Part shown: positions 22,340 to 34,491 of the stretch, piece after piece
Layout of the letters: each line of letters opens with the position of its first letter
Numbering within the stretch: position 1 is the stretch's first letter
From: Blasia pusilla
Taxonomy: Eukaryota > Marchantiophyta > Marchantiopsida > Blasiales
Direction of reading: 5' to 3'
NCBI GenBank assembly: GCA_050084515.1
Contig: CM114274.1
Span: 16,182,001-16,246,000 of the forward strand
DNA: 64,000 bases
The notes under the pieces: model-generated
Told to the model about the DNA's origin: nothing
Seen by the model: the letters and a program-made list of their open reading frames with translations, nothing else
Database searches by the model: none
Translations under genes and position numbers: made by a program

Positions 22340-23900
22340 CCGGATTATACCTAGAACTCGTGGGACTTTCCCTTGAGGAAAGCCCCTAAGGACCCGGTCC
22401 CATGCGGCCTGCCCTGTCGCAATTGGGGTCGCTACGGTCGCAGCATAGCAACAGCAAGAAAAGCATTATCTCCTTTTGGGGGGGTAAGAAGGTCGTAGAG
22501 ACTTGTGCCCTGTCTTCTGACAGCGTGATTTTTTTTCAAGTCCCATGAATCCCATCCGTCGGATTAACTAAAATCCGGAACCCTGGGGCTGAGTCTTGGC
22601 GACCTCGTCCGCATTGGATCGGGTCCTAAGGGCTTGATTCCATGTGACCATACAGGTTTCTCTCGCCCAAAACTTTTGGGCGTAGAGTTGGCCCTGTGTC
22701 CTCATGATCCATTTAACAAAAATCTGTAAGTAAGTAGTTGAGACCGGTGGTTGAGACCGTAAGTATCCGTTGGATAACTTTTTTGGACGCAAAATAAGGG
22801 TCGCGGTGACCTCCGCTCGAGCCCATGGAATGGACCGCTTAGGGCCTTATCCCATGCGCTCCCGGTCGCGCCGACCTTAGAGGGTCGCCAGTTTTTTTGC
22901 GCCAAAATTTTTGGGCACATAAATGGTCCGGCGTCCTCGCAACCTCGTTATGACCGGAAGCAATTATTAAAGACTGATGTATTTTGCTATATTATTCAAT
23001 GGGAACTTACTTCGGTCGCAGAAATGTGCGTGGCCATGGGATAAGGCCCTTAGGGTTTCATCCACACGCGGAGGGTCGAGGCGACCACAAGAGGTCATCG
23101 ATTTTTTGACACGTAATTGATCCAATGTCCTCCGACTAAGTCACCACATTATTAAAATAATTAATTAAGACCAATTTGTTTTTCTCCACATTAAACGGTT
23201 GAAACTTGGATAAGAGTTGTGGGTACAGAAAATGGGTTGCAACCACCCATTTTGTGTGCCCAAATTTTATGGTTATCCCAATGGTGTATGGAGAAAAACT
23301 CCCGAGTCTCAACTAAGTCTTCCATTAAATAAGGTAACGAGGACAACGGGCCATTTCTGCACCCAAAATTTCTGGGCGTAGAAATATCAAGGATGGAATC
23401 AAGCCTTTAGTCGGAATTAAAATGGGATTACTATATAATGAGGACTCCTTTCAGGTTGAAAAGTATCAATGAAAATATTTCATGGGACTAATATCAAATG
23501 AAGTACCATCTTCATTGGAAATATCCTCCTACTCAATAAGGGTCTTATCCCATGGCCCCGTTTCTTGGGGTCACGTGCGACCCCAAGAAACATCCCTCCA
23601 GCTTAAATCGCCCGCTGGCCGGCTGTTCTCAGCCGGTTTCAAGCTGAATACTTGTCCTGAAACCACCCCGCGCCAGTCACTCTACCGAATCATCCTGTCA
23701 CTCACTCTCCAGAGGGAACAATCACGGGGTCGCAATTCTTGCACCCAAAATTTTTAGGCGTAAGGAATGTGACGACCCTGTTAAGTTTTTTCACACTCCG
23801 ATAAAAAACATAAAACTTTGGGACCGTAGGATGAAGTTGATCTAACCTAACGGCCAGCGTCGGTGGCCCATGGGATTAGGCCCTTAATGCAGAGTGATTC
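22340..23900. repeat. Degenerate repeat array with palindromic CCCAAAATTTTTGGG core
   Basis: At least five places carry a quasi-palindrome close to GCCCAAAATTTTTGGGCG (about 22670, 22900, 23260, 23360, 23740), often followed by GTAGA and then a GG-CC-G-GTCCTC string. Between them a second motif, GGGCCTTATCCCATGCG, recurs in both orientations (about 22395, 22630, 22840, 23035, 23545, 23870), usually near GGTCG-GGCGACC strings. Spacing is irregular, roughly 200-350 bp. No open frame explains it. It may be a decayed tandem array or several copies of one unknown element. Confidence 0.55.
23559..23592. repeat. Perfect 13-bp hairpin inside the degenerate array
   Basis: GTTTCTTGGGGTC and GACCCCAAGAAAC flank a 6-base spacer (ACGTGC). 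The two arms are exact reverse complements. Confidence 0.8.
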
Positions 23901-23939
23901 TTATTTTTTAGTACTTATGACTCCATTAGAACCTTTCCA

Positions 23940-26300
23940 GAGGCTCAGGAGGTACCATCTAAAATCGTTCATCTATACTATAATGAGCAACCACACATCC
24001 ACAATAAAACAAAATAATAAACATAATAAAACAAAATAACAACATGTGCTATTTTGTCCCTTAATATTTTAGGATTGATTTTTATATACTAAGGGTGGTA
24101 GCTATAATATTTCAATATCTCAAAAGGAGAGCAGTGTATTGAGGGGAAGTGATGGGGAAGAAAAGGAATGATGTATTGATTGAAAGTGATGTAATGTCTA
24201 AGAGGAAGAATGGTGTATTGAAGGGAAGTGGTAGAAAAGAAGAGAAGTGATATATAAATAGAAATTATTTTTGAATTTTAATTGTGGAAATTTTAATAAT
24301 GAAAGTGGATCGGGTATGTTAACCAGGGTTCGGGGAGTTTTTTCATGGGACCCGGTACATTACCGGGAATGGTAAATCGGGAACGGAAATTCCGGTTTTC
24401 AGATACGAAATACAAAGAGCGTCCTCAAATCCAACCGGTTTTTCGTAGGCAGCTTTAAAATTAGTCGGAAATTCTCAAATTTAACCGGCTAGTCTTACTC
24501 GTAACCCCGGATCTCTCCGATCATTGATGTTAACTAGTTACTCACTATTCAGAGAGCGACTCCCCAAAGGAATCAAGACCTTTAATAAGGACGGGTGCTC
24601 GGCAAACACTCTGTTTCATTCGTATAGGCAATTTAGACTGTCCGGAGGTACGATCTAAAGTCCGTCCTTCATTCTCCCACTCATGATCAGATCCTTTTTA
24701 GATCCTCTAGAGGTACGATCTCAAGTCCTTCATCGGAGTTCATCCTTTCACTCATTAGATCCCTTTTTAGACACCGTAGGGGAACGATCTGAGGAAGAAG
24801 ATGCACTTCGATAAAAACGAGTGATGGAAAACCCATCGGAAGTACAAAAGAGGGGGACTCAAAGAGTCAAAACCTGAAGGCCACAACAGGACCAGAAAAG
24901 GAAGAAGGGGCATTCCCCCTCTAACGATTTAAACTCACCAACAGCAGAGACAATATCAAAGCAACAACAAGAGAGCTATGACTACTACTAAGTGGGCCTC
25001 TAGCGCGGCGTCTCCCACAGCCCTGAGCCCGCCGCAAAATCCCATTAGCCTGGGCACGCACGCAACGCTATGGAGACCCGCCGCCTACAATCAGAATCGC
25101 AGTAGCTAAGGACAACCCATTTCTCGAGTGGAGATGATGGGCGCGATCCGTAAATGAACGAAGTCGAACCTCTCCCCATAGCCCCATACATCTCTATGGC
25201 CAGGGGATGAAGATGTGTCCCTCGTAGTCGATCAGTAGATATGTGTCTTCTTCGCCGCCGCCGCCGCCGCTCCTTGTAGCATTTGCCCTTGGGCCACCAC
25301 TTGGGCTCGACCGCCTGCCCCGCGTGAGGATCTGTGACAACCACCTCCGCCACAACCACCTCAGCCTCACGTGTCATGTAGAGATCGGCACGAATGAGGG
25401 AATCCCGCATGGAGTAGTGCTCTCTCTCTGCACATGGAAGCCACTCTCCGAGCACATCGAACATGATATCCCGCGACCGCATCGTGAGTGGCTATCCTCT
25501 CACACCAATCGACAGCGTGCCAAATGCACACCAAGTGGATCCAGGCTCGCGACACTCGCGGTGTGTCGAACCAACCACCGATGGTTGGGGAGGCCCAAGC
25601 GGAGCCGCATCGCTGTGGTATAGGTAAGTGGTGCGTCACGGAAAGCTGGAGAAGGGGCGCCCCTACCCATGAGCCTGCCCCTTTCGGAGCAAGAGTGAAT
25701 ACGGGCCCTAACCTCCATGGGGATATTCCCGTCGACATAGTGCCTCTAAAACTGCCTCAAAGTGGGCTTCCATCAAGGAAGATTGGAGCCAGGATCGACC
25801 GGAGGTAACTAAGGAGGAGAAAGTGGGGAGAACGGCTCTGGCCTCAACTCGAAGGGAATCTCTACAAGTCGTGAGTGAAGACGAAGTGGGAAAGAGCCAT
25901 CCTCGACTGGGAGACGAGTGTAGAAGGAGCGGTCTATCTCTAACCAAAAATCGGGAGCAAAGGAGGGTGCCATGTGGCCCAACTCCCTAAAAAGCGGAGG
26001 GCGCCACTAAGTCGGTCGAGAGAAGACCTACTCCACCAAAAGAAATCGGCCAAGAGGCCTGTCTACGAGCTAACTCCCCCATGGGGCACTCTAAGGAGTC
26101 GGGTCCTAGAAGTCTGAAGTCCTTCAAAGTTCTATCTTTCACTCACTCATTCCTTATCACATCCTTTTTAGAGGCTGTTGAGGTACGATCGAAAGCCCTT
26201 CGGTTCATTAGAGCTACTAGCCAAGTGAATCATGACCTTTAGTGTGCACGGGTGCATGGCATACATTCTGTTTCACTAAAGGGATTGATCCTCATCATTA
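23940..26300. repeat. Dispersed GAGGTACGATCT-type repeats
   Basis: The string GAGGTACGATCTAAAGTCC and close variants occur near 23948, 24640, 24712, 24778 and 26181, usually after ATCCTTTTTAGA and before TTCATC...CACTCATT. A second string, GG-CA-ACATTCTGTTTCA, occurs near 24600 and 26257. The repeats flank the LINE-like remnant on both sides and may be parts of one decayed element. Confidence 0.45.
25045..25985 (-). pseudogene. Probable non-LTR retrotransposon ORF2 C-terminal remnant
   Basis: Minus-strand frames, shifted several times, show an ordered set of fragments: SARIHSCSERGR-like start, FRDAPLTYTTAMRLRLGLP, DPLGVHLARC, a His/Ala-rich stretch, VVVTDPHAGQ, a Lys-Arg run, then LHPLAIEMYGAMG and a C-terminal RRRVSIALRACPG. 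This order resembles the region after the reverse transcriptase in plant and algal LINE-type polyproteins (a cysteine-containing segment, then an acidic nuclease-like segment with T-x-x-H-PLA-E-YGA). I recognise the arrangement from memory of the family and cannot run a profile search. No intact frame remains. Confidence 0.4.
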
Positions 26301-27639
26301 GTATGATTCCTCCAAGTCCTCTCAAACTCCCAACTGCTGGCGGACCGGAGAGGGCGCGTCCGTCCATCCCTCGCCTCAACGGCCGTTACACATTCCTTCC
26401 TCATTCCAACCGCTCTCGGAAAGTCCTTCCACTACACGACAAAGAAAGAAGGAAGGAAGGAATGGCGCGCTAAAGTGGACGACGGGAGACGCGTCAAAAT
26501 GATTGACGGAAAATACTATCGTTATCAAAAAAAGTACGTGAAATACACTACTAAATGAAAAATAAAAATAATTTATTTTCGTTAATATTTATACTTTCGT
26601 GTTTATTAATATGTCTAAGAGAGGATTATCTTCTCTAAAGTTGATAAATATTATCAATTATGTCTTCCACTCTTATCCAATTGGTTATAATTCTACTAAG
26701 TGACTTAGCAGGAGCCCTATTTATTAATAATTTGGTTCATATATCAATCTCCTAGCCTACACAACCCCAACAATACTTTAAAAAAATTGTGCCACATGAG
26801 ATTTTTTTTTAAATGCAATTATTTAATATATTATAATAAAGGTGAGTTCATTTTTAAGGACTTGTGAATTTGTCCATGAAATGAGTTCATGAAATTTCTA
26901 TAAGAAAAATTTTAAAATTTATTTTATATCAAATTGAAAGGTGGAATGAGGGGAGGATTTTCATAATTCCATGAATTAATTAATTTATTAAAAAAATTAA
27001 ATTTTAAATTGATAAGGATGAGTTAATAATTGAAATAAAAATATTATTTTAAAATTTTAAGCTCGAAGAGAGATAAATTTAAACTCTTATTTGAAAAAAC
27101 ATTGATCAAAATGAGGGATTTTCTTTTCTTAATGCAGAGATGAGGATTGGAAAAGAAAACCATATTGTCTTTTTCCCCCAATTAATAAAAGAAAATATAT
27201 TTGTGAGATATAAGGAAATGAAAAGACTCAACATATGAAGAATGATAGTGTCAACTTATTGGACGTATATTGAATTTCTAGGGCTTAACATTGGAAAGAT
27301 GACTAAAAATTTTAATCATAGATTTCTTTAATAATCCATTTCTAATTTCGTTGTAAAAAAATATGAATGATAATTTTGAAAATTTTAAGCCCGTCCCTAA
27401 GACAGAAATGGACAGACAAGTCTCGACATGTCTAAAGACATGAGTTGCAAAATGTTGGACCCACACTTATAGTTCATGATGGAAGGCAAGGCAAGGGCAA
27501 GTGGGGCAACAAGGGAGCGAGCAAGGGAGGAGGAAGTAGAGGTGGAAGGAGGGGAATGAGAAAGAAAAGGAAGGTGGGGCCTACATAGACAAATCCTTCC
27601 TTAGGACAGACGGAAATACCTCGGGCATGGAATTTGTCC

Positions 27640-27688
27640 ATATGCAACCCTACACCCAATGCATAGCACGAGAAAAAAAATTACTAGT
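27640..27688 (+). mobile_element. Helitron-like 3' terminus
   Basis: ATGCATAGCACGAG followed by an A-tract and ending TTACTAGT matches the plant Helitron 3' layout (short GC hairpin, then CTAG-T). The 14-base string ATGCATAGCACGAG is identical to the one at 42754-42767, suggesting one family. The 5' end was not located. Confidence 0.4.
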
Positions 27689-30162
27689 TTTGTATATCCT
27701 ACATGAAACCCTACTAATAAGAATTTTGAAAAATACTTCTTTTATTACTAAGAGGGGATGGTATAACTTAAGAATGGTTGGGTAGGACAAAGAGATTTAG
27801 AGGCTTCTTTTAATTTCAAAATTTCAAAATTTTTCTTGGATATGATAATCTTTTTAGTATCTTTTTACTATTAACCAAGAAGATGCTCATCTCTTGAAAT
27901 GCATATGCATGATGATATATGTTGTTAAAGGAGGACATGGTAAACATGTGTATTTTCAAACAAGGGAAATATTATTATGTGCCGATTTCAATATTGTTAC
28001 ATAAGTAGTCTATTACACGTTGAGAAACTTTTCTATACACTATTGCGTCCTTTTCAAATACTTTCCCCATGTCACTTTATATGCTCATGATGTACGAATA
28101 TATTAGTCAATGATGGCAAGTTAAAGGACGAAATTCTCTTGATTTTTCAAGTCGTGGGCATTTGATATTTTTCTTTCTAGGTAGGCAAAATTCTTTGAAC
28201 ATTGCGTGCATTATAGTTTATGTGGGCAATTTTTTAAGTGGTCGTATTAAGAAAGGCTCTATTTTGATTTATAAACTCATGGAATGGTGAACTCTTTTTC
28301 ATGATGGAAAATTGATTTGAAAATTTTTGAAACATTTATAGGGGGAGCCTCTTGTATGTGTGAAAATTTTAATACTATGTACCTTACGAAAGCGGGATGA
28401 TATATTCTTTATAATTTAATGTTATTATGAAAGGGTTTAAGGAATGGAAAATGCTCTAAAAATACCAATTTTCATAAATAAAAAAATTTCATATCAATGA
28501 TTTTCTTTAAAATTGGATTTTTTAGAAGAAAAAAAAATCTTATTTTTTTTCTTGTAAATTTTTTGAGTATTATATGGAGTATTAAATATCTTATCATTTT
28601 AAAGAAAGAAATATGGATCCATATTGTTTGATTTCAAAATCATTGTTATTTACCAAAGGTCATCTTGAGGAAACGCAAAGTCTTTTTACTCGGAATGGGG
28701 AAATTTTTTAGTCAAGAGTAGTGGAGTTATGATGACTTAATTGGCACTTAGTATATAGCTTTTGAAAATTCCCTCAAGCATTACATGGGTTTCGCGGTAG
28801 AAATTTTCAACAAGAAATAAATAAATAAATTTCTATATGATTATTATTTACTAATAAATTAGAACTTTTTTAGTCAATAATACTAGTGGTAATGGTTGAC
28901 TTGTGGATTTTTTGGTTTTTTATAAGAAAAAGGATATATGTAGTAAGAATTCTTTGCTTCATAAGATTAAAAAGAATTTATGATAGTTACATATGGTTAT
29001 GATTATTAGGTGGATATGAATAAAGATAAACAAGAAGCATATTTCGTGTGTTCGTTCTTCCCTTTAATTTATCTTTTTGTTTCTATTGTTTTGAATGGGT
29101 GGTAAAGAATGATGCACTCTCTTTGCAAGCATTGCTCCACATGGAGAGAATTATTCAAAGTTTATTGTACTTCTCAAAGTGTTGTGAAAGTACTAGAACA
29201 TGTGGGAGATCATATCATGCATTCATATCTATCAGTGGATGAGTTTTGATTGATCATGGAGACTTTATACTCGGTGCCATTTAAGTCATCATATATAAGT
29301 CTTGATATATTGATACTTTTCGATGACACATGTTCTAACACCTACATCCCCACCAACCGTATTATCAAAACCTTTACCATAAGAGAGACTATGAGCATTG
29401 AGACGTATCTTCAATCTTGGGTTCTAGGAGCATGTCTAGTTCTCGGTTGTGGCATAAATAAGAAGGTTATGTTAGCTCATGCGATTCAATCGAAGGTCAT
29501 CATGAGTACAAGGAATTCGGAAATGAGCTACGAGCCAAGACTCAAACTTGGTTTTATAGCCATAACAAGTGGCCTAGGATTTTAGGGACCCAAGAATGTG
29601 GAGCTTGAAGAAAACCCTAAAACTATATATGGGGAGAATCTCTCCGTCCTCGCTTGCCCATGACAAGAATTTTGAGCTAGCATATCATGTGAGGAGCACT
29701 CTAAGAGGTTTGGTGCTGCTTTGGCTTGCATGAATTACTTACAGAGATTCGTCAAGGGATGAAGCTCTCAAAGGAGATGTACCAAGGGAGACTTTTGTGA
29801 TCAAATGTCTCCACCCAAGTTGATCTCATTGGACATGTGATTTGCTGGTTTTTGAAGACTAAAACTGAGTGTTCCTCTTTACTAGAGGCTTCATAAGTAT
29901 TAAGGTGGTCTCCAAGGTCTCTTTGTGAGTGGAGAGGAGGGGAACATGAAGCCATCTACTCAAGGCGCAAAATACAACAATCTGGCCCCCTTAGATCTTG
30001 TGATGGGAACCAACTAGTGTAGCTCTGATTTAGGTTTCTCTAGTGCATATATAGTCTATACTATGAGCAATTTTTACTTGAAGATGGAGACTTTCATTCT
30101 TTGTTCTTTTATCTACCTGAGATTCCTTCAATGTGTACTTTACTATAATGGAAACTCTCTAA

Positions 30163-30240
30163 TCTATCTATATAATTAAAAGAGGATGGAGGTAAAGGAA
30201 ACCCTCCTCAGGTGTTGACACTTGTCCTTTTAGGGTCCTT
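30163..30240 (+). mobile_element. Helitron-like 5' terminus
   Basis: It starts TCTATCTATATAATTAAA, then AGAGGATGG and GGTGTTGACACTTGTCC, a layout seen at the 5' ends of many plant Helitrons. No matching 3' end was found, so the right boundary given is arbitrary. Confidence 0.35.
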
Positions 30241-31629
30241 CTATTGTTGACAATTTTCTTCTTAAACCCTTCTATTGTTAATGAGTATCATTTAAGGATA
30301 ATTAAATTAAGGGGAAAATCTAGAATCCAAACCCAATCTCAATTTTGTTCTAGATTATGGTCTTACATCTTTCTCCAATTTCTAGGGGGATCCATGGGGG
30401 AATGGAATTGGAGACCATACTCCATGACCAAGTTGAGATTTGGTTTACAATCATGATCTCATTGCATCCCCAAAAGTGAAATTCATATTCTCTCTATCAA
30501 TATGAAATTTTCCACTAAAAATAAAGAAGAGACTCAAAGGAATCCAAGGCACCTAAAATAACAATGAATAAAAATCCCGTGAGATCTTAGTGAAATTTTG
30601 AATCTAAGAACTTGAATGGAAGTGTAAAGAAAAGAGGTAAAAAGAGGTAAAAAGAAAATACCCCTAGACATTCTTGGAAATGGTGCCAAATTGGTGCATG
30701 ATCTCCGAAACCAAATTATTGGATGATTCACCTATTCAATAATCTTAATTCGATTCACCTATTCAATAACTTATTATTTTTAATATTTTCTATATTTCTT
30801 AAAACATAAAAGTTGTGGTTTTTCCCAACTCACTTTTTTTTCCAAAATGTGAAAGATATTACTCAAATGATAGCCAAAATATACAGTTAACTTATTAAGT
30901 CTCCCTTTTCCTTTTTTTCCTTTGCAAGTATTTTCGTGATTGGCGTTTTATACATGGATCAATATGGATGTTCTTCTTTCTTCTCCAACTTAGCATCTCT
31001 CTCATGTTAGAAATTTGAAGCTTCTTATTGTGAATGAAATGCCGAATAAGAGTTTAGATAAATTTCCAATAATGGTGGCTTGCTATTTGACACCAACATG
31101 ATGTATTAAGATTACTCTAAATTTAGTAGCATTATAAGAGTATTAGTTTTATTAAAGATTAAATGAGTTATGGAATTTTATGATTTGAGACGTGCAATCA
31201 TAAGTTATTCCTTTAGGTATAGATAGTAGATGAGAGTAGTGCGATGTTGCTCATGCCCTAGATTAAGTGGTACCAAGGAGGCAAACAAACAGAATGGGAC
31301 ACATGATCCCTCCCCAAGTAATCCCCATCCCATTTTGTATCCTCTATCATCCTCCATTTTTCCCCTCCCCTTCACCTTTGTGACTTCTTCCCCTCTCCAT
31401 ATCTATTCTCTCAAAGTTTGTTCTCGCTTCCCTATAAGACCTCTCCCTGCTTTTCTCCTTTTTCCATTATGTGACCCTATCCTATCTTTCTCTTCTCCCT
31501 TGATGATCCCTTTTGTATCCACTTTGAGCCTATTCATCATGATGTTTACTAACTTATAGTTGAGTTAGTTTAACCATGGGTTTCGGATCAATCAAAGAAC
31601 AAAATATTCATTGTTCCAAGCCCCAACAT

Positions 31630-31700
31630 TTAGGAAACTTTGATCCAATGGTCAAAGCCCTCCTTACAGATTAGCAGGATCGAGGTTTGAATCCAACCTT
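31630..31700 (+). repeat. tRNA-like head of a possible SINE
   Basis: An A-box-like segment (AATGGTCAAAGCC) lies about 30 bases before a B-box-like GAGGTTTGAATCC, the spacing of an internal Pol III promoter. Flanks do not form a tRNA acceptor stem, so a real tRNA is unlikely. The body and tail were not defined. Confidence 0.35.
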
Positions 31701-32280
31701 AGACACTGAATTTGTTTCCCTTCACTTCATGTTTATTATATGATGTATGGAAATAAAAATCATGTTCCTCATGATTCCCTTCTCCCCTCCCCTTCCCTCT
31801 ATGACATGATGACATCCTTAGATATATAGCTTTTTCTACATTCTCCTCCCTTTTGCCCTCGTGGAAAATTTTTTTTTAATGTTTTCTTGAAGTCTTTGTA
31901 TGTAAAGCACGGATAGAGTTCAACATATGTCATGGGCTTACACAAATAATATAATGATGATGATGATTATTCTTAACTAAAGAGAGTCTTGAATGTTGAC
32001 TATTCCTAGGGTTTCAGGGACCCACTCATCTTGGAAATTTTAGGTTTCCAAAAAGAAATAATTCCCTTGCTACTTCCACAAAGAGCATGAAAAAAATTTG
32101 AATGATATCCTAATCCGCCTCACTATATTGTAGAAACACATATAATTGTCCAAATTCTAGGGAAGCGTTTTTGTGTTGCTCCATGATCATTGTGAAAATT
32201 GGTGGCTCAAAGCGTTGAGAAGTCCCTCATACAAGTCAAGGAGCATTAACGTTGGACCCCAAGGCCCCATTAATGAGAGC

Positions 32281-34491
32281 TAATGACTCTTATATTTTTG
32301 GTTGATGGAAAAACTGCACATCTCACTCTCAAGATCCAACTTCCAAATATTGAAAACTTGCAAAAGATGTCAACGCCCATGGTGAATGTCCAAAGACACC
32401 CGAATCCCAAGCATGGACTTTGCAACTTTCAACCCCTTAAAGTTGGATATTCAAAGGAAGACTCACATCAAGGTAGCACTAATGTGGAAAAACTGAAAAT
32501 CTTAGGGGAAAAAAAGAAGAAGTCCATCACTTGACTTCTTCATGGATATAATGGGGTAAGCCCCAAAACGACTCAAAAGTCAACAATGGAAGACAGTTCC
32601 CTCATCACATGGCTCCATCTCCAAACGTACGTGTCTACATTGCTCTTCTTCCAACAAGTCAAAGATGCCCTCAAAAGTTCCATCTCCAAATCGCAAAGTA
32701 GCAAATGTATCCATATATTGATTGGGCTGCCATGGCGATTTCCAGTGGCTATGGCAGCTCAGTCTGGCAGTACAGGTGGTGTTTGATAGCTTCATGAAAT
32801 TCAATATTAAGAGATTGGGAGTTGGTATACAAATGAGAGGAAATTGGCCATCAGTGAAGTACAGGAGAAGAACTGCACATGCACTCGGAGGCTTCACTGC
32901 CTACTTTCATGGTGGCACTGACCAGCAGCAATGGAGTAGGATGGATCAGATATGTCACGAGCTTCTGATAAAAAATGTGTTCTGTTGGATTCAACCATAG
33001 CACATGTCCATCCTCTCATACAAGTCAATTCGGGATGAAGGATCTTTTTGTTTCAAAATGGAAGGCCGACATAAGTTGTCACTCCACTAAAGATGTGAGC
33101 GATTCAGCGTTCAATCAACTATCCAAAGACACCGGCCCTCCTAGACACACTTCCATTCCCATGAGGGCCTCCAGAGTCTGCAGCTAATGCAGACGAGCAT
33201 GAAGTGAATGGACACTAACAAAAGAGCTAGCTCATGATTGGATGCTAGGGGGGCCTATGGGGGTTCGGTGATTCTCACAGGCTATTCTTCTTGGCCTTCT
33301 TTTCTCACTGTGCTTGAGGGGGCAGTGCTCAAAATGGGTAGGTGAAGGCTGTGCTTCCCAGGGAACAGTCGACACCAACACGAGCTTATCTCTTGAACCT
33401 CCATAGTAATTGAAGTCAGTGCGCAACAAACTCACACCTCAAGCGTTTGCTCTACATGTGGTTCCAATCCGAGATGCAAAACTAGGCATCATGCTCTGTG
33501 CTCATTGTTTTGGTAGTGCAGAAGACGACCTTCGGAGCAGTAACAAGGAAGCAATGCATTACCGCTACAGAATCAACCGGAATTCCCAAATGAGGGAAAG
33601 TAAAGCTGAACTGAACATCAGTGAAAGATGACCTAAGAAAACCTTAATCCAGGGACTATTGCAGAAGCTACAGGCTGGTTATTACGAGGCCCAAATAGCT
33701 CGGCGGTGATGACTTTGCATTATGGGACATTAACGGGATAGTTTTGAGTCCCACATCAAAGTTCAGAGAACCATGAACAATTAATCCATGGTGCAACCCG
33801 ACAACGAGGGCTCTTCAATCCTGGATCCAAATCAACACTATCGTACGACCTCCAGTTCTGCTTGTTTCAAGTCTCGCCAGTATCCCCACTGTCCAGAACA
33901 GTTCATCGACAATAAGACATCCCCAATATTGATGGGATTCTGGACATAGTTCATATCTTCAGCTCAGATAGAAAAAAATCTGCTCCAGAGGTGAGCAGAA
34001 TAATCCAAAAGAGCTGATCAATGATATCCTTATACAGCACATAATGCTCTGGCAACATCCTCCCAAGTGGAAACCTCTGCTTGGTGGCCTAATCTATGTT
34101 ACATGAAGTTCCCACAGAATATTTGAATAGTGTACGCTTGCGTTTGAAGAATGTAGGCTTGTTGCCCAATATTAGCGCACATAAATAAATTCGCAGGGTA
34201 TGAGGTTGACAAAAAATCTTTCAGGTGAGTACCAGTTTTGGTGTCACCTTGAGAAACTCGTGGTGTGTGAAATAAGAAACAGGAACAAAGATTTTGGTGA
34301 GTGGAATCTTGAAATTTCCTACGCTCTCATAATTGGGCGTATATCAGCTACTTGGCATGGCAGAGGCAAGTTACTTTTACCAGTGTTCACTAGGGAGAAA
34401 GGCCCAAGGTGGTGGTTGCTTGCTTGGCACTCAATCTTTTCCTGGTCTTTCAGATCCATGAGTAATATTCTTTTGTGTGCTTGGTAATTCA
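32281..34491. other. Intergenic region downstream of the ADP/ATP carrier, no gene recognised
   Basis: Overlapping short frames on both strands (for example 32283-32534, 32580-32897, 33410-33631, 34200-34487) have no recognisable domains or mutual splice logic. The end adjoining 34491 should hold the 3' untranslated region of the carrier gene. Confidence 0.5.

Larger units (their letters stand above)
26521..32280. other. AT-rich region without recognisable genes
   Basis: Roughly 6 kb of AT-rich sequence with homopolymer A/T tracts and no frame longer than about 111 codons. The frame at 29250-29585 (+) has no domain that I recognise. Helitron-like and SINE-like fragments within it are listed separately. 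Confidence 0.6.

Noticed and set aside
22340-23900. CRISPR-like array
   Set aside because: Repeats are degenerate, irregularly spaced and in a plant nuclear context; there are no cas genes.
31630-31700. Functional tRNA gene
   Set aside because: No acceptor stem or anticodon arm can be built around the B-box-like word.
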